Positions 24,122 to 31,710 of a stretch of 36,424 nucleotides of DNA are shown one piece after another (the first letter of the stretch is position 1; each line of letters begins with the position of its first letter). Origin of the DNA: Prevotella sp. GTDB lineage: Bacteria; Bacteroidota; Bacteroidia; Bacteroidales; Bacteroidaceae. The position numbers were made by a program, and so were the translations under genes. The notes under the pieces are model-generated. The model ran no database searches. It was not told the origin of the DNA and saw only the letters and a list, made by a program, of their open reading frames with translations. The stretch spans positions 1 to 36,424 of the forward strand of contig JAFULM010000058.1 of assembly GCA_017483185.1 (NCBI GenBank), given 5' to 3'.

Positions 24122-24910
24122 CTATTTTACGATTAGTTTTCCGGTGTGGATGTCGCCGCTGCCTTTGCTGTTTTTATTGAGTGATTTCAGTCTGCCGCTC
24201 ATGGTGATGTCGCCGGAACCGTAGAGTCCGGCGTTGGCTGTGCCGCATTTGGAGCCTGTGAAGGCCACGTCGATGTCGCCGGAACCTTTCAGACTGATGT
24301 CGGTCCGCCGCGTGTTGCTTTGGCGGATGTCGATGTCTCCGCTTCCGATGAGTGAGAGTTTGGATTGAAGGACATCGGTTTTTGGCAGGTTTATGTCGCC
24401 GCTTCCGACCAATTCGACGTCGATGTTGTCGCAAATGATGTCACTCAGGGTCATGTCTCCGGCTCCGCGCAAGCGCAAAATCAGATTGTCGGTGTCGATG
24501 TGGTTGCGGCTGACGAAATCGCCGGAGCCGACGAGGCCGATTTCGATGATGTCAGGGGAGGTGACGTAGACATTTATTCCGTTGCTGTCGAATTCATTCG
24601 TCTTTATTGCATACCATAGTTCTTTTAGGCCGTTGCATGTGATGGTCGTGGTGCTTTTGCCTTCCCATGAGACGTATAGTGTCTCTTTGCTGACCGCGGT
24701 CTTGACGTTTTTCAGTAGATCGTTGGGAGCCGTCACTTTGACGGAGCAGGTCTTGCCTTGTGTGTAGAAGACATTGATCGGGCCGCTCATGCTGATGCGC
24801 TTGAAGACGGCCGTCTTGCGCGTCTCTGTTTTTTTTTCGGTTTTCGTGCTTTGGGCTTCGCATACGGCTATTGCGAAGATTGCTAAGAGTAATAAAAAAA
24901 ACTTTCTCAT
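24122..24910 (-). CDS. Head-GIN domain (DUF2807) exported protein
   Basis: 262 aa from the ATG at 24910, where MRKFFLLLLAIFAIAVCEAQ gives a standard signal peptide (an ATG 27 bases upstream would bury it). The mature part begins with a KRISMSGPINVFYTQG strand typical of the family. It then forms a beta-helix built on GSGD turns, which recur five times (with GAGD once) from about residue 130 to the end. Such proteins are thought to be cell-envelope or adhesin-like, but no activity is proven. The start codon lies in one arm of an 18-bp hairpin. It follows the DUF5686 gene by 136 bases on the same strand. Confidence 0.85.
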   Translation of the reverse strand: MRKFFLLLLAIFAIAVCEAQSTKTEKKTETRKTAVFKRISMSGPINVFYTQGKTCSVKVTAPNDLLKNVKTAVSKETLYVSWEGKSTTTITCNGLKELWYAIKTNEFDSNGINVYVTSPDIIEIGLVGSGDFVSRNHIDTDNLILRLRGAGDMTLSDIICDNIDVELVGSGDINLPKTDVLQSKLSLIGSGDIDIRQSNTRRTDISLKGSGDIDVAFTGSKCGTANAGLYGSGDITMSGRLKSLNKNSKGSGDIHTGKLIVK

Positions 24911-24965
24911 GACTTTTTCCTTTATGTTTGTCTGCATATTTGACGGGAAAAGTCATGAGAAAGTT
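24900..24965 (-). promoter_or_regulatory. Hairpin enclosing the start codon of the head-GIN gene
   Basis: AACTTTCTCATGACTTTT (24900-24917) and AAAAGTCATGAGAAAGTT (24948-24965) are perfect reverse complements over 18 bases with a 30-base loop. In the mRNA the 5' arm lies upstream and the 3' arm covers the AUG at 24910-24908 and the next codons, so the start would be closed when folded. The 5' arm also contains an out-of-frame AUG. Confidence 0.65.
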
Positions 24966-25046
24966 GCACGGTAGTGCGCTTTTTTCAGTGGCGCGGTCCT
25001 TTTTGTCCTTTTTGCGGACGTCTCACGGACTATCGGTGTGCGTGTG

Positions 25047-27680
25047 TCAGAATGTCATTCTGATCATGAAGCGTATGCCCTGCTTGTGGGCTGTGGGCAG
25101 ATCGAGATAGTTGAGACGGCGTGTGTATTCGATGTGGACAATCTTGAAGATGTTGTGAATACCGGCCGAAACTTCCACGTAGGGCGTCTTCGGATTCATC
25201 ACATAAGAACCGCTGGGGAACATCATGAGCGTATCGTCGTTGGCGTTTTGGGCCAGATAGGGGTTGTTTTTGTCGCTTAGGTCGCCCCACAGACATCTGA
25301 CGGCGAGATATTCGCGCCACTTCAGTTTCTTGATGAGCGGGATGCGGTTGAAGAGTTTGCCGTTGAAATCCCAGCTGACCTCTGCGCTGGCGAAGCGGTC
25401 GTTGAGGAACTCCATGTTGTTGATGAGCTGGAAAGTCTGGTCCTGGATGATGTATGAGAGGTTGGTGGCCGGCATGCAGAGCAGCGGGAACGGAACTTTG
25501 TCCCACTGGATGCCGCCGCGCACGTAGCAGTCGATTTTTCCCCAACTGTTCATCCAGAAGCGCTTGTAGATGCTCAGTTCCGTATAGTTGTAGCGGTAGT
25601 CGCCTCCGAGGAAGTCTTTCAGGCCGAGCGTGTGACTCACGGTGAATACCGGAGCGTCGAGATTGATTTTCAGTCGGCGCTGTTTGGTGTTGATGTATGT
25701 CTCTCCGGGGGCAAATCTCAGCTCAGCCCGGAGCTCCGTCGTGCGGAAGAAGTGGGACGGACGGACGGACGAATGAGCGATTGAGGCTGCTTGAACTTTG
25801 TCTGTCGTTGCACCGGCATCGCCGGCTGTGCTGCCTTTTGACCATGCTGTCCACTCGTTCATCGGGGTGAAGTAGAGGTCTCCGCAGGCTTCGTTCTCTT
25901 CCGTCTTGAACGCCACGGTGGTCTTGAAGCCCCAATCTTCTTCGCGTTCGTATGTCAGTTCCTGACGGTTGTAGAACATCATGGCGTTCACTTTTGTCCA
26001 CTTGAACGACGTGAAGACGTTATCTTTGTCCGTGCGCATGAACTTGTCGGACGGTGAGCAGACGTCATACGTCGACATTACAGATAATGTATGCTTCGGA
26101 AACTCGCGCGGCAGATACTCCTTTTTGTTGAAAGAATAGATGAACTCTCCCTTATAGTAGTTCTTGTGGCTGCCCCATCCGTGTGCGTAATAGCCCGAAC
26201 CGAAGATTTGCTTGTGCAGTTTTGCCGTCGTTTGGGCGCTTATTCGCGTTCTGAATCCGTCGATGCTGTTGCTTGTCAGCATCGTGTTGATGGGGCCGAG
26301 GTCCACTTTGCTCGGGTTGCCGGTCTCCACGAAGTTCTCTATGAAGGCTCTTGCGCCGAAGATGATATACTTGAATCCCTTTATCTGTTCGAGGTTGTGG
26401 ACGAACGCATCCATCTTGCTCTCGCTCTTGGTGAGGTTCACTTGGCGGTATTTATTCCAGAAGTCGTCGTCGCGCATCATGGCGTCGGCCTCTTTGACTT
26501 CTTTCGCCTTGCCTTTGAAGAGTTGTTTCGGCAAGTCGTCAAAGGCATAGTCGCTCATTCGGGTGGTACGTATGACGACGGCTTTTTGTATGAAGTTTGC
26601 AATCTTCAGCTCGGCAATCATGTCGTCCACCGTAAGAACCCAACTGCTGTCGGGCAGCATCGTGAACTCCTGTTCCACGCGGAGATTTTCCACGAAGTTG
26701 ACGTCGCTCTTCTTCGGTATGGTCAGCTCGCAGCGCTTGACTTGATATGACGAGTCGGCGAGGATATAAATATCTCCGCGGAAGCCGAAGTCCTGTTGGT
26801 TGTTAGGTAGAAAATGGAGGTGGATGCACTTGTTTCGGTCGACAAAGACGGTGTCCTCGATGTAAAACCGATAGAATGCGATGGCGCCTTTGCCTATCGG
26901 TGATGTGAACGGATACTGCAACAGACGCACCTGATCGTCGTAGATGTTGACGTCGGTGAAGACATCTTTGAGAACGGTCGTGAGGATGTCGCCCGTTTGG
27001 AACAATTCGTTGACACCGGAAGAGTTTTGTCCCTTGACAATATTCTTCTCTGTGTGAGGGTCTTTCCGATATATCTTTTGCGTGACGGTCTCGTCGACCG
27101 TGAGCGGGAGTATCAGTTTCTTGTTGTATTGGCACAGTTCCACCTGGTCGCGCAACCATGCCGCTTTCTTGAATTTCGGGGAGTTCAGCTTCTCCTCCGT
27201 TATCTCGTTTAGAGCCAGCGTAATCTTCTGGTACTTGTTGTACTGGTAAAAATTGCGGTTGCTCAGGTCCGTCTGTTTCTTCTTTTCGATGACCTTTTTC
27301 ATCAGTTCGACAGCCGGATTGTTCTTCCTGCTGTACCGCTGGCGTTTGGTCTTGATGGTGACTTCTTTCAGAGTGCGTGTGTCCTGTTTCAACCGCACGT
27401 CCACTCTGGCTTTTGTCTTGGCATTGATGGTGATTGTCTGCGGCGTATATCCCACCGCACTGAACGTCAGTTGCCATCCCTCATGGCGTGCGATGCTGTA
27501 ACGTCCGCTCAGGTTTGACACGACTGCGACATTGTGTCCTTTATATGTCACGCTGGCGTATGGGATGCTGTCGCCGGTCGCTTCGTCGATGACATATCCC
27601 GTCAGCTGGGCACGTAAAGGCAAGGCTGCCAGCATGACCAGCAGTAGTGACAATAAGTGTTTAATCCTGTGATTATCCAA
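25047..27680 (-). CDS. DUF5686 family outer-membrane protein with carboxypeptidase-regulatory-like domain
   Basis: 877 aa. A signal peptide (1-24, ...LPLRA-Q) is followed by a CarboxypepD_reg-like beta-sandwich (about 25-97; LTGYVIDEATGDSIPYASVTYKG opening, GRYSI, LTFSAVGY), as in TonB-dependent receptors. Then comes the long DUF5686 part, with KKVIEKK and NRNFYQYNKYQK around 127-151 and many alternating strands. It ends in FMIRMTF, with the C-terminal aromatic residue of a beta-barrel. No TonB plug is recognised. Function is unknown; the family is typical of Bacteroidota and probably sits in the outer membrane. No clear -7 box was found for it. Confidence 0.86.
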   Translation of the reverse strand: MDNHRIKHLLSLLLVMLAALPLRAQLTGYVIDEATGDSIPYASVTYKGHNVAVVSNLSGRYSIARHEGWQLTFSAVGYTPQTITINAKTKARVDVRLKQDTRTLKEVTIKTKRQRYSRKNNPAVELMKKVIEKKKQTDLSNRNFYQYNKYQKITLALNEITEEKLNSPKFKKAAWLRDQVELCQYNKKLILPLTVDETVTQKIYRKDPHTEKNIVKGQNSSGVNELFQTGDILTTVLKDVFTDVNIYDDQVRLLQYPFTSPIGKGAIAFYRFYIEDTVFVDRNKCIHLHFLPNNQQDFGFRGDIYILADSSYQVKRCELTIPKKSDVNFVENLRVEQEFTMLPDSSWVLTVDDMIAELKIANFIQKAVVIRTTRMSDYAFDDLPKQLFKGKAKEVKEADAMMRDDDFWNKYRQVNLTKSESKMDAFVHNLEQIKGFKYIIFGARAFIENFVETGNPSKVDLGPINTMLTSNSIDGFRTRISAQTTAKLHKQIFGSGYYAHGWGSHKNYYKGEFIYSFNKKEYLPREFPKHTLSVMSTYDVCSPSDKFMRTDKDNVFTSFKWTKVNAMMFYNRQELTYEREEDWGFKTTVAFKTEENEACGDLYFTPMNEWTAWSKGSTAGDAGATTDKVQAASIAHSSVRPSHFFRTTELRAELRFAPGETYINTKQRRLKINLDAPVFTVSHTLGLKDFLGGDYRYNYTELSIYKRFWMNSWGKIDCYVRGGIQWDKVPFPLLCMPATNLSYIIQDQTFQLINNMEFLNDRFASAEVSWDFNGKLFNRIPLIKKLKWREYLAVRCLWGDLSDKNNPYLAQNANDDTLMMFPSGSYVMNPKTPYVEVSAGIHNIFKIVHIEYTRRLNYLDLPTAHKQGIRFMIRMTF

Positions 27681-27693
27681 ATCTTTTTATCTT

Positions 27694-27938
27694 AAGGCCC
27701 CCTATAATCCCCCAAGGGGGATGATGTTACTCTTTTCCTATATGAAAGGGCTGTTTCTGTGCGCCGGGAAGCATATAAGCCAAGCGTGAAGGAGGCTGGT
27801 CTATACATTAATAACATTATAAGAAAAGCCCTATAATCCCCTGAAAGGATGGGCAGAAACTGCAAAATGACTCTCAGAATGTTGTCTCTTTCCGGATTCT
27901 GCCTGTCCATTCATCCCTTGGGGGGATTATAGGGGCTT
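27694..27938. repeat. Three copies of a CCCTATAATCCCC repeat, two direct and one inverted
   Basis: GGCCCCCTATAATCCCCCAA (from 27697), AAGCCCTATAATCCCC (from 27828) and the inverted GGGGGGATTATAGGGGCTT (27914-27932) share a core. The first and third can pair and flank the 245-base gap between the DUF5686 and inositol-phosphate synthase genes. A loosely related pyrimidine-rich stretch occurs at 36369-36402. There is no gene in the gap. It may act as terminator or be a repeat unit scattered in the genome. Confidence 0.6.
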
Positions 27939-27945
27939 GTCTTTA

Positions 27946-29274
27946 TCAGTCGATTTCCTCGTCAGCCTCGTAGCCGCCCATCTCGCGGATGGCGTTCTTC
28001 AGCATCGTGTACTGCTGATAGAGATGGTTGACGGCTTCCTCTCCACGTGTATAGTCGTGCATCGGGCTCTTGAGGAAGAAGCTCAGGAAACGCTGTGTGC
28101 CGTAGCGTCCGGCGCGTGCTGCGAGGTCGCTCAGCAGACAGAGGTCGAGGCAGAGCGGTGCGGCAAGGATAGAGTCGCGGCAGAGGAAGTTGATCTTGAT
28201 CTGCATGGGGTATCCCATCCATCCGAAGATATCGATGTTGTCCCAGCCCTCTTTGTTGTCATTGCGCGGCGGATAGTAGTTGATGCGCACCTTGTGGTAG
28301 TACTGTGTGTCCTCGTCGTTGCCGTGGCCGTAGAGGTCGGGCTGTACGTCGGGCTTCAGGATTGTCTCCAGTGTGGAGAGCTTGCTGACCTCCTTTGTGC
28401 GGAAGTTGGCCGGCTCGTCAAGTACGAGACCGTCGCGGTTGCCAAGGATGTTTGTCGAGAACCATCCGCTCAGACCCAGACAGCGGGTTCCGATGATGGG
28501 TGAGAAACCGCTCTTGACAAGTGTCTGACCGGTCTTGAAGTCCTTGCCGGCGATGGGCATGTGTGTCTTTTCGGCCAGTTCCCACATGGCGGGGATGTCA
28601 ACCGTGGTGTTGGGGGCGCCCATGATGAACGGTGCTCCCTCGGTCAGTGCGGCGTAGGCGTAGCACATTGACGGTGCGATGTGCTCGCGGTCGTCCTCCT
28701 TCATGGCCTTTTCCAGAGTCTCCAGCTTATAGTGGACCGGTTCATAGACCGGCACATAAATCTCTGTCGAAGCAGCCCAGAGCACAACGATGCGTGCGCA
28801 GCCGTTCTTCTCCTTGAACGTGCGGATGTCCTCACGCAGAGCTTCGACCATTTCCCAGCGGGTCTTGCAGTCCTTCACGTTGTCACCGTCCAGACGCTTG
28901 GCGTAGTTCTTGTCGAAAGCGGCCTTCATCGGCACAATCTTCTCCAGCTCGTCCTTTACGGGATTAATGTCTTTCTCCTTGAGAACTTCGGCGTACATGG
29001 CTGCCTGATAAGCGTTCTGAGGATATACGTCCCATGTTCCGAATACGATATCGTCCAACTTGGTCATCGGTACAATTTCGCTGTAAGGGAGATATTTCTT
29101 GTCGTCGCCCTTACCGACGCGAATTTTGTCATACTGCGTCATTGAACCGACAGGTTTTGCCAATCCGCGGCGTGTCATGAGCACGCCTGTCATGAATGTC
29201 GTGGCAACAGCACCGTTACCTACGACGAGAATTCCTAATTTGCCGTCAGCCGGCTTTACATTAGTTTGTTTCAT
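27946..29274 (-). CDS. ino1: Inositol-3-phosphate (myo-inositol-1-phosphate) synthase
   Basis: 442 aa. Converts glucose-6-phosphate to inositol phosphate with NAD. The Rossmann motif is GILVVGNGAVATTF (14-27); APNTTVDIPA, AGKDFKTGQTLVK and GLSGWFSTNILGNRDG are family landmarks, the lysines of DFKTGQTLVK lying in the active site. Length is between the actinobacterial (about 370) and eukaryotic (over 500) forms. In Bacteroidota this enzyme feeds inositol phospholipids. No CDP-alcohol phosphatidyltransferase gene is beside it; upstream on the same strand, with 28-base spacing, is a HAD hydrolase. Confidence 0.95.
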   Translation of the reverse strand: MKQTNVKPADGKLGILVVGNGAVATTFMTGVLMTRRGLAKPVGSMTQYDKIRVGKGDDKKYLPYSEIVPMTKLDDIVFGTWDVYPQNAYQAAMYAEVLKEKDINPVKDELEKIVPMKAAFDKNYAKRLDGDNVKDCKTRWEMVEALREDIRTFKEKNGCARIVVLWAASTEIYVPVYEPVHYKLETLEKAMKEDDREHIAPSMCYAYAALTEGAPFIMGAPNTTVDIPAMWELAEKTHMPIAGKDFKTGQTLVKSGFSPIIGTRCLGLSGWFSTNILGNRDGLVLDEPANFRTKEVSKLSTLETILKPDVQPDLYGHGNDEDTQYYHKVRINYYPPRNDNKEGWDNIDIFGWMGYPMQIKINFLCRDSILAAPLCLDLCLLSDLAARAGRYGTQRFLSFFLKSPMHDYTRGEEAVNHLYQQYTMLKNAIREMGGYEADEEID

Positions 29275-29302
29275 TACCTTATTATATTAGAAAGTATGTG
29301 TA

Positions 29303-30013
29303 TTATATCAATTCTTCCAACGTACCGATGGTCATATCGGCTGCTGTCATGTCTTCCGGTTCGTCGTCCGTCCAGCCTTCTCCCTTCATCCATACGGTGT
29401 TGCATCCGGCTTTGCGTGCGGGCACGATGTCCTTGTCGTAGCTGTCGCCGACGACGGTCACGTCTTCCGGTTTCATCCCCAACGCCTCGACACCGAGAGA
29501 GAAAATGCGCGGGTCAGGCTTGCGGACGCCCACCACAGCACTCTCCACGATACTGTCGAAGATACCGTCGAGCCCGAACTCGTGGAGCACGGTGGCTATG
29601 TTGCCATAGAAGTTGCTCACCAGCACCATCGGACGACGCTCCTTGAGCACTTTCAGAACGCGGAGACTGCGTGCCGTCTCTTCGCGTGTGGCCTCGTAGA
29701 GCTCGTCGAGCACGGCGTCGTGCCACAGCCCGGTGTCAAATCCCGGCTGTTTTTCCGAAATATATTCCATCTCGATACGGAGTTTGACGTCCAGCGTCTT
29801 GCGGAACGTGTAATCGGGTTGGATGATGGGATTGCGTCCCAACTCGCGTTCGGCATACACGTAAGCATCGCGGAACAACTCTTCGCTGACGGGGACGTGG
29901 CATTTTTCGTAAGCATGCCATATCCTCTTCCCCCAGTGGCATCCGCCTGTGTCGAGGGTGCCACCGTAGTCGAATATATATCCCTTGGTGTCATTGCGTG
30001 TGTCCGTCATCAT
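29303..30013 (-). CDS. HAD-superfamily hydrolase with a variant motif I
   Basis: 236 aa. Motif I reads FDYGGTLDTGG, so the Asp nucleophile is present but the second Asp of DxDxT is Gly. Motif II is LVSNFYG (Ser/Thr position), motif III includes VRKPDPRIF (Lys) and motif IV is VVGDSYDKDI (Asp pair). A helical cap (about 25-105) precedes motif II, as in subfamily I phosphatases. Lying 28 bases before ino1, it is a candidate for the phosphatase that releases free inositol from inositol phosphate, but this is inference from position. The start is either of two adjacent ATGs. Confidence 0.85.
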   Translation of the reverse strand: MMTDTRNDTKGYIFDYGGTLDTGGCHWGKRIWHAYEKCHVPVSEELFRDAYVYAERELGRNPIIQPDYTFRKTLDVKLRIEMEYISEKQPGFDTGLWHDAVLDELYEATREETARSLRVLKVLKERRPMVLVSNFYGNIATVLHEFGLDGIFDSIVESAVVGVRKPDPRIFSLGVEALGMKPEDVTVVGDSYDKDIVPARKAGCNTVWMKGEGWTDDEPEDMTAADMTIGTLEELI

Positions 30014-30045
30014 ATATTATGGTATTCTTATATTATAATAGTTTG

Positions 30046-30858
30046 TTATCTGAGCCTCTTCGAGACAGCTTCGGCGATGGCCTGTGCGGCTTCATTGCGG
30101 CAGCGGGAAAAACTTGGCCAGTCGTTGAAGTCGATGACGGTCGGTCGGCCGTCTTTATCGACGATGGCGTCTCCTCCGTAGACGACTGTTCCCGTGGCCC
30201 GTGCGCTCTTTTCGGCCATGTCGTGGAGCGTGTCCATATCGAACGGGTAGTGGTGAGGCCGGCCGTTGTGCTCTTCGTCCGAAAACTTCCATTGGCCGTC
30301 GTCTCCAGGGTAGTAAGTCCGGAAAAACTCCGAACCGCAGACGCCGTAGAACTTCACCAAGTCGCCCGGTATGTGGGCGCTGACGATAACGTCGTTCATG
30401 CCTCCGCGCCTCATGTCGGCCATCAGACGGTCACGCTCGTCGCTGTCGGGCGCGAAGCGTATGTCGCCCGGTCCTTCCGCCGTTCCGTCTGCCCGCTTGA
30501 GCCAATAGCCGCAGGGACCTTCATCGTCAGGCACGCGAACACCTGCGCGACGCAGGACCGTATCCAACATTCGGCGATGGCAGCACAGGCGTATGCTCTC
30601 CGGACTGTTGATGACCATACCGCCACGGCGGCGGAAAGCATCAAGTTTGTCCAGCGTGAGCGGATTGCGCCCCATCGTGATGCAAGCCGTGATGTCCGGG
30701 GGGATTGCTCCGAGCCGGCTTTCGTCGATGACTTTCACCAAATGACCTGCACGTGTCAGTTCGTGATAGACACACGCAAAGATAGCCGCGTCTTTTTCCA
30801 CTGAATTAGGGGAGTAGCGCTCGGCTCTGCCAATGGCCAAAATGTGATGTAGACGCAT
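30046..30858 (-). CDS. ATP-grasp-like protein of unknown substrate
   Basis: 270 aa from the ATG at 30858; the open frame extends 20 codons upstream, but only past a -7 box. The N-terminal part (LHHILAIGRAERYSPN) is Rossmann-like, and NSPESIRLCCHRRMLDTVLRRAGV (about 84-107) is the linker that in ATP-grasp enzymes precedes the nucleotide-binding domain. The end has GDAIVDKDGRPTVIDFNDWPSF (D...IDFNDWP), the usual metal/ATP-binding strands. Related enzymes ligate carboxylates to amines. The gene leads the HAD and ino1 genes by 32 bases, so the three form one operon; substrate unknown. Confidence 0.75.
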   Translation of the reverse strand: MRLHHILAIGRAERYSPNSVEKDAAIFACVYHELTRAGHLVKVIDESRLGAIPPDITACITMGRNPLTLDKLDAFRRRGGMVINSPESIRLCCHRRMLDTVLRRAGVRVPDDEGPCGYWLKRADGTAEGPGDIRFAPDSDERDRLMADMRRGGMNDVIVSAHIPGDLVKFYGVCGSEFFRTYYPGDDGQWKFSDEEHNGRPHHYPFDMDTLHDMAEKSARATGTVVYGGDAIVDKDGRPTVIDFNDWPSFSRCRNEAAQAIAEAVSKRLR

Positions 30859-30879
30859 TGTCTCGTTCTTCTTTTGCGA

Positions 30880-30887
30880 CAAAGGTA
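30880..30887 (-). promoter_or_regulatory. -7 box of the ATP-grasp/HAD/ino1 operon
   Basis: The minus strand reads TACCTTTG (TAnnTTTG), 21 bases before the ATG at 30858. The nearest TTTG upstream is too close (14 bases). It rejects the longer start at 30918. The stretch 30919-31140 holds no gene. Confidence 0.65.
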
Positions 30888-31137
30888 AACATATTATTAC
30901 ACAAAAAGGAAAACTCAAATGCTTTTTAGGGTTTTTTTAACAATAATTCTGTACGGAAGACATAAAAAGTCAAAATGCGGTTCTAATTGTAATGAAAACA
31001 AGTCTGTTTGTCGTTTTCCTGTTTGTGGCAGAAAGGTCTTGGCCCGCGTGCCGGCCTGCGCTTTCGGTGCGCGTGTGTCGGCACCGGCCGGTATGGACTA
31101 TTCTAAATGGGCGGGGAAATAAAAGGTGAAGGGGGAT

Positions 31138-31550
31138 GTGTCATAATAATATCAAGAATTTAACACTTGAGACTTGCTCAAAAAAATGGCGGTATGCTCC
31201 CGATTTTAACATTTGCACGCCGTTTTTCGCTGAAAAAAATTCTGCGGTCTTGCCGTAAGGGCCCCGTTGGTCTCTGGCGGCATGCCCGTCAGCTTGCAAC
31301 GGCGTGCCCGTCGCGATGCAACGAGCGCCCCGTTGGAGAGCCGTAAGGGCCTTACGGCAAAACTTTTCGGCTGAAATTATTGCACACTTTTCGCGTTTTG
31401 TGTATAACTTCTTGATGCTCAGTGAGAAAAATATGCACGCAAAAAATTGAGAATTTTTGGCCCATTGGGAAATAATTTCTGAATTCTTCAAAAACAAGAG
31501 GACTTTTGTTGTGATTATTCTGAGTTTTTAACACTTCCTCTTTCGTCCGC
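31138..31550 (-). repeat. Dispersed structured repeat, copy C (inverted relative to copy B)
   Basis: Reverse-complementing this stretch gives the same order of blocks as copy B: a GAAGTGTTAAAAACTC opening, an ATAATCACAACAAAAG block, GTTTTGCCGTAAGG, a CAACGGGGCGC(T/C)CGTTGCATC core, CGACGGGCACGCCGTTGCAA, GGGGCCCTTACGGCAAGACC and a TTAAA...TGATATTATT end. Here the inner CCGTAAGG arm is itself palindromic (31340-31358). A 118-codon frame on the minus strand exists but is not supported as a gene. Confidence 0.75.
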
Positions 31551-31642
31551 AACACACCGCCGAAAGAGGCCGCCGTCCGCCCGTCCGAGGAAATATGTGT
31601 GACACTTGAAAACCATCGGACGTTAAAAAAACAGTATAAAAA

Positions 31643-31673
31643 TTGTCGTTTCGGAATATTTAGTGTATATTTG
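31643..31673 (+). promoter_or_regulatory. Promoter of the receiver-histidine kinase gene
   Basis: TTG at 31643-31645 and TATATTTG at 31666-31673 are spaced by 20 bases. Transcription would start near 31680, so the ATG at 31711 is the first usable start. Confidence 0.75.
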
Positions 31674-31710
31674 CAACTCAATAACTAATGCCATAAAGAT
31701 CCGTAGAGTC

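Noticed and set aside
27946..30858. Complete inositol-lipid biosynthesis cluster
   Set aside because: Only the synthase is certain; no CDP-alcohol phosphatidyltransferase or lipid phosphatase is in the operon.
31141..31497. Short frames in repeat copies B (21862-22059) and C with a shared LQRGARC...TGTPLQADG peptide
   Set aside because: The peptide similarity follows directly from nucleotide similarity of the repeat; the frames have no promoter, differ at their starts, and run through hairpin arms. A test of synonymous versus non-synonymous change in more copies could reopen this.
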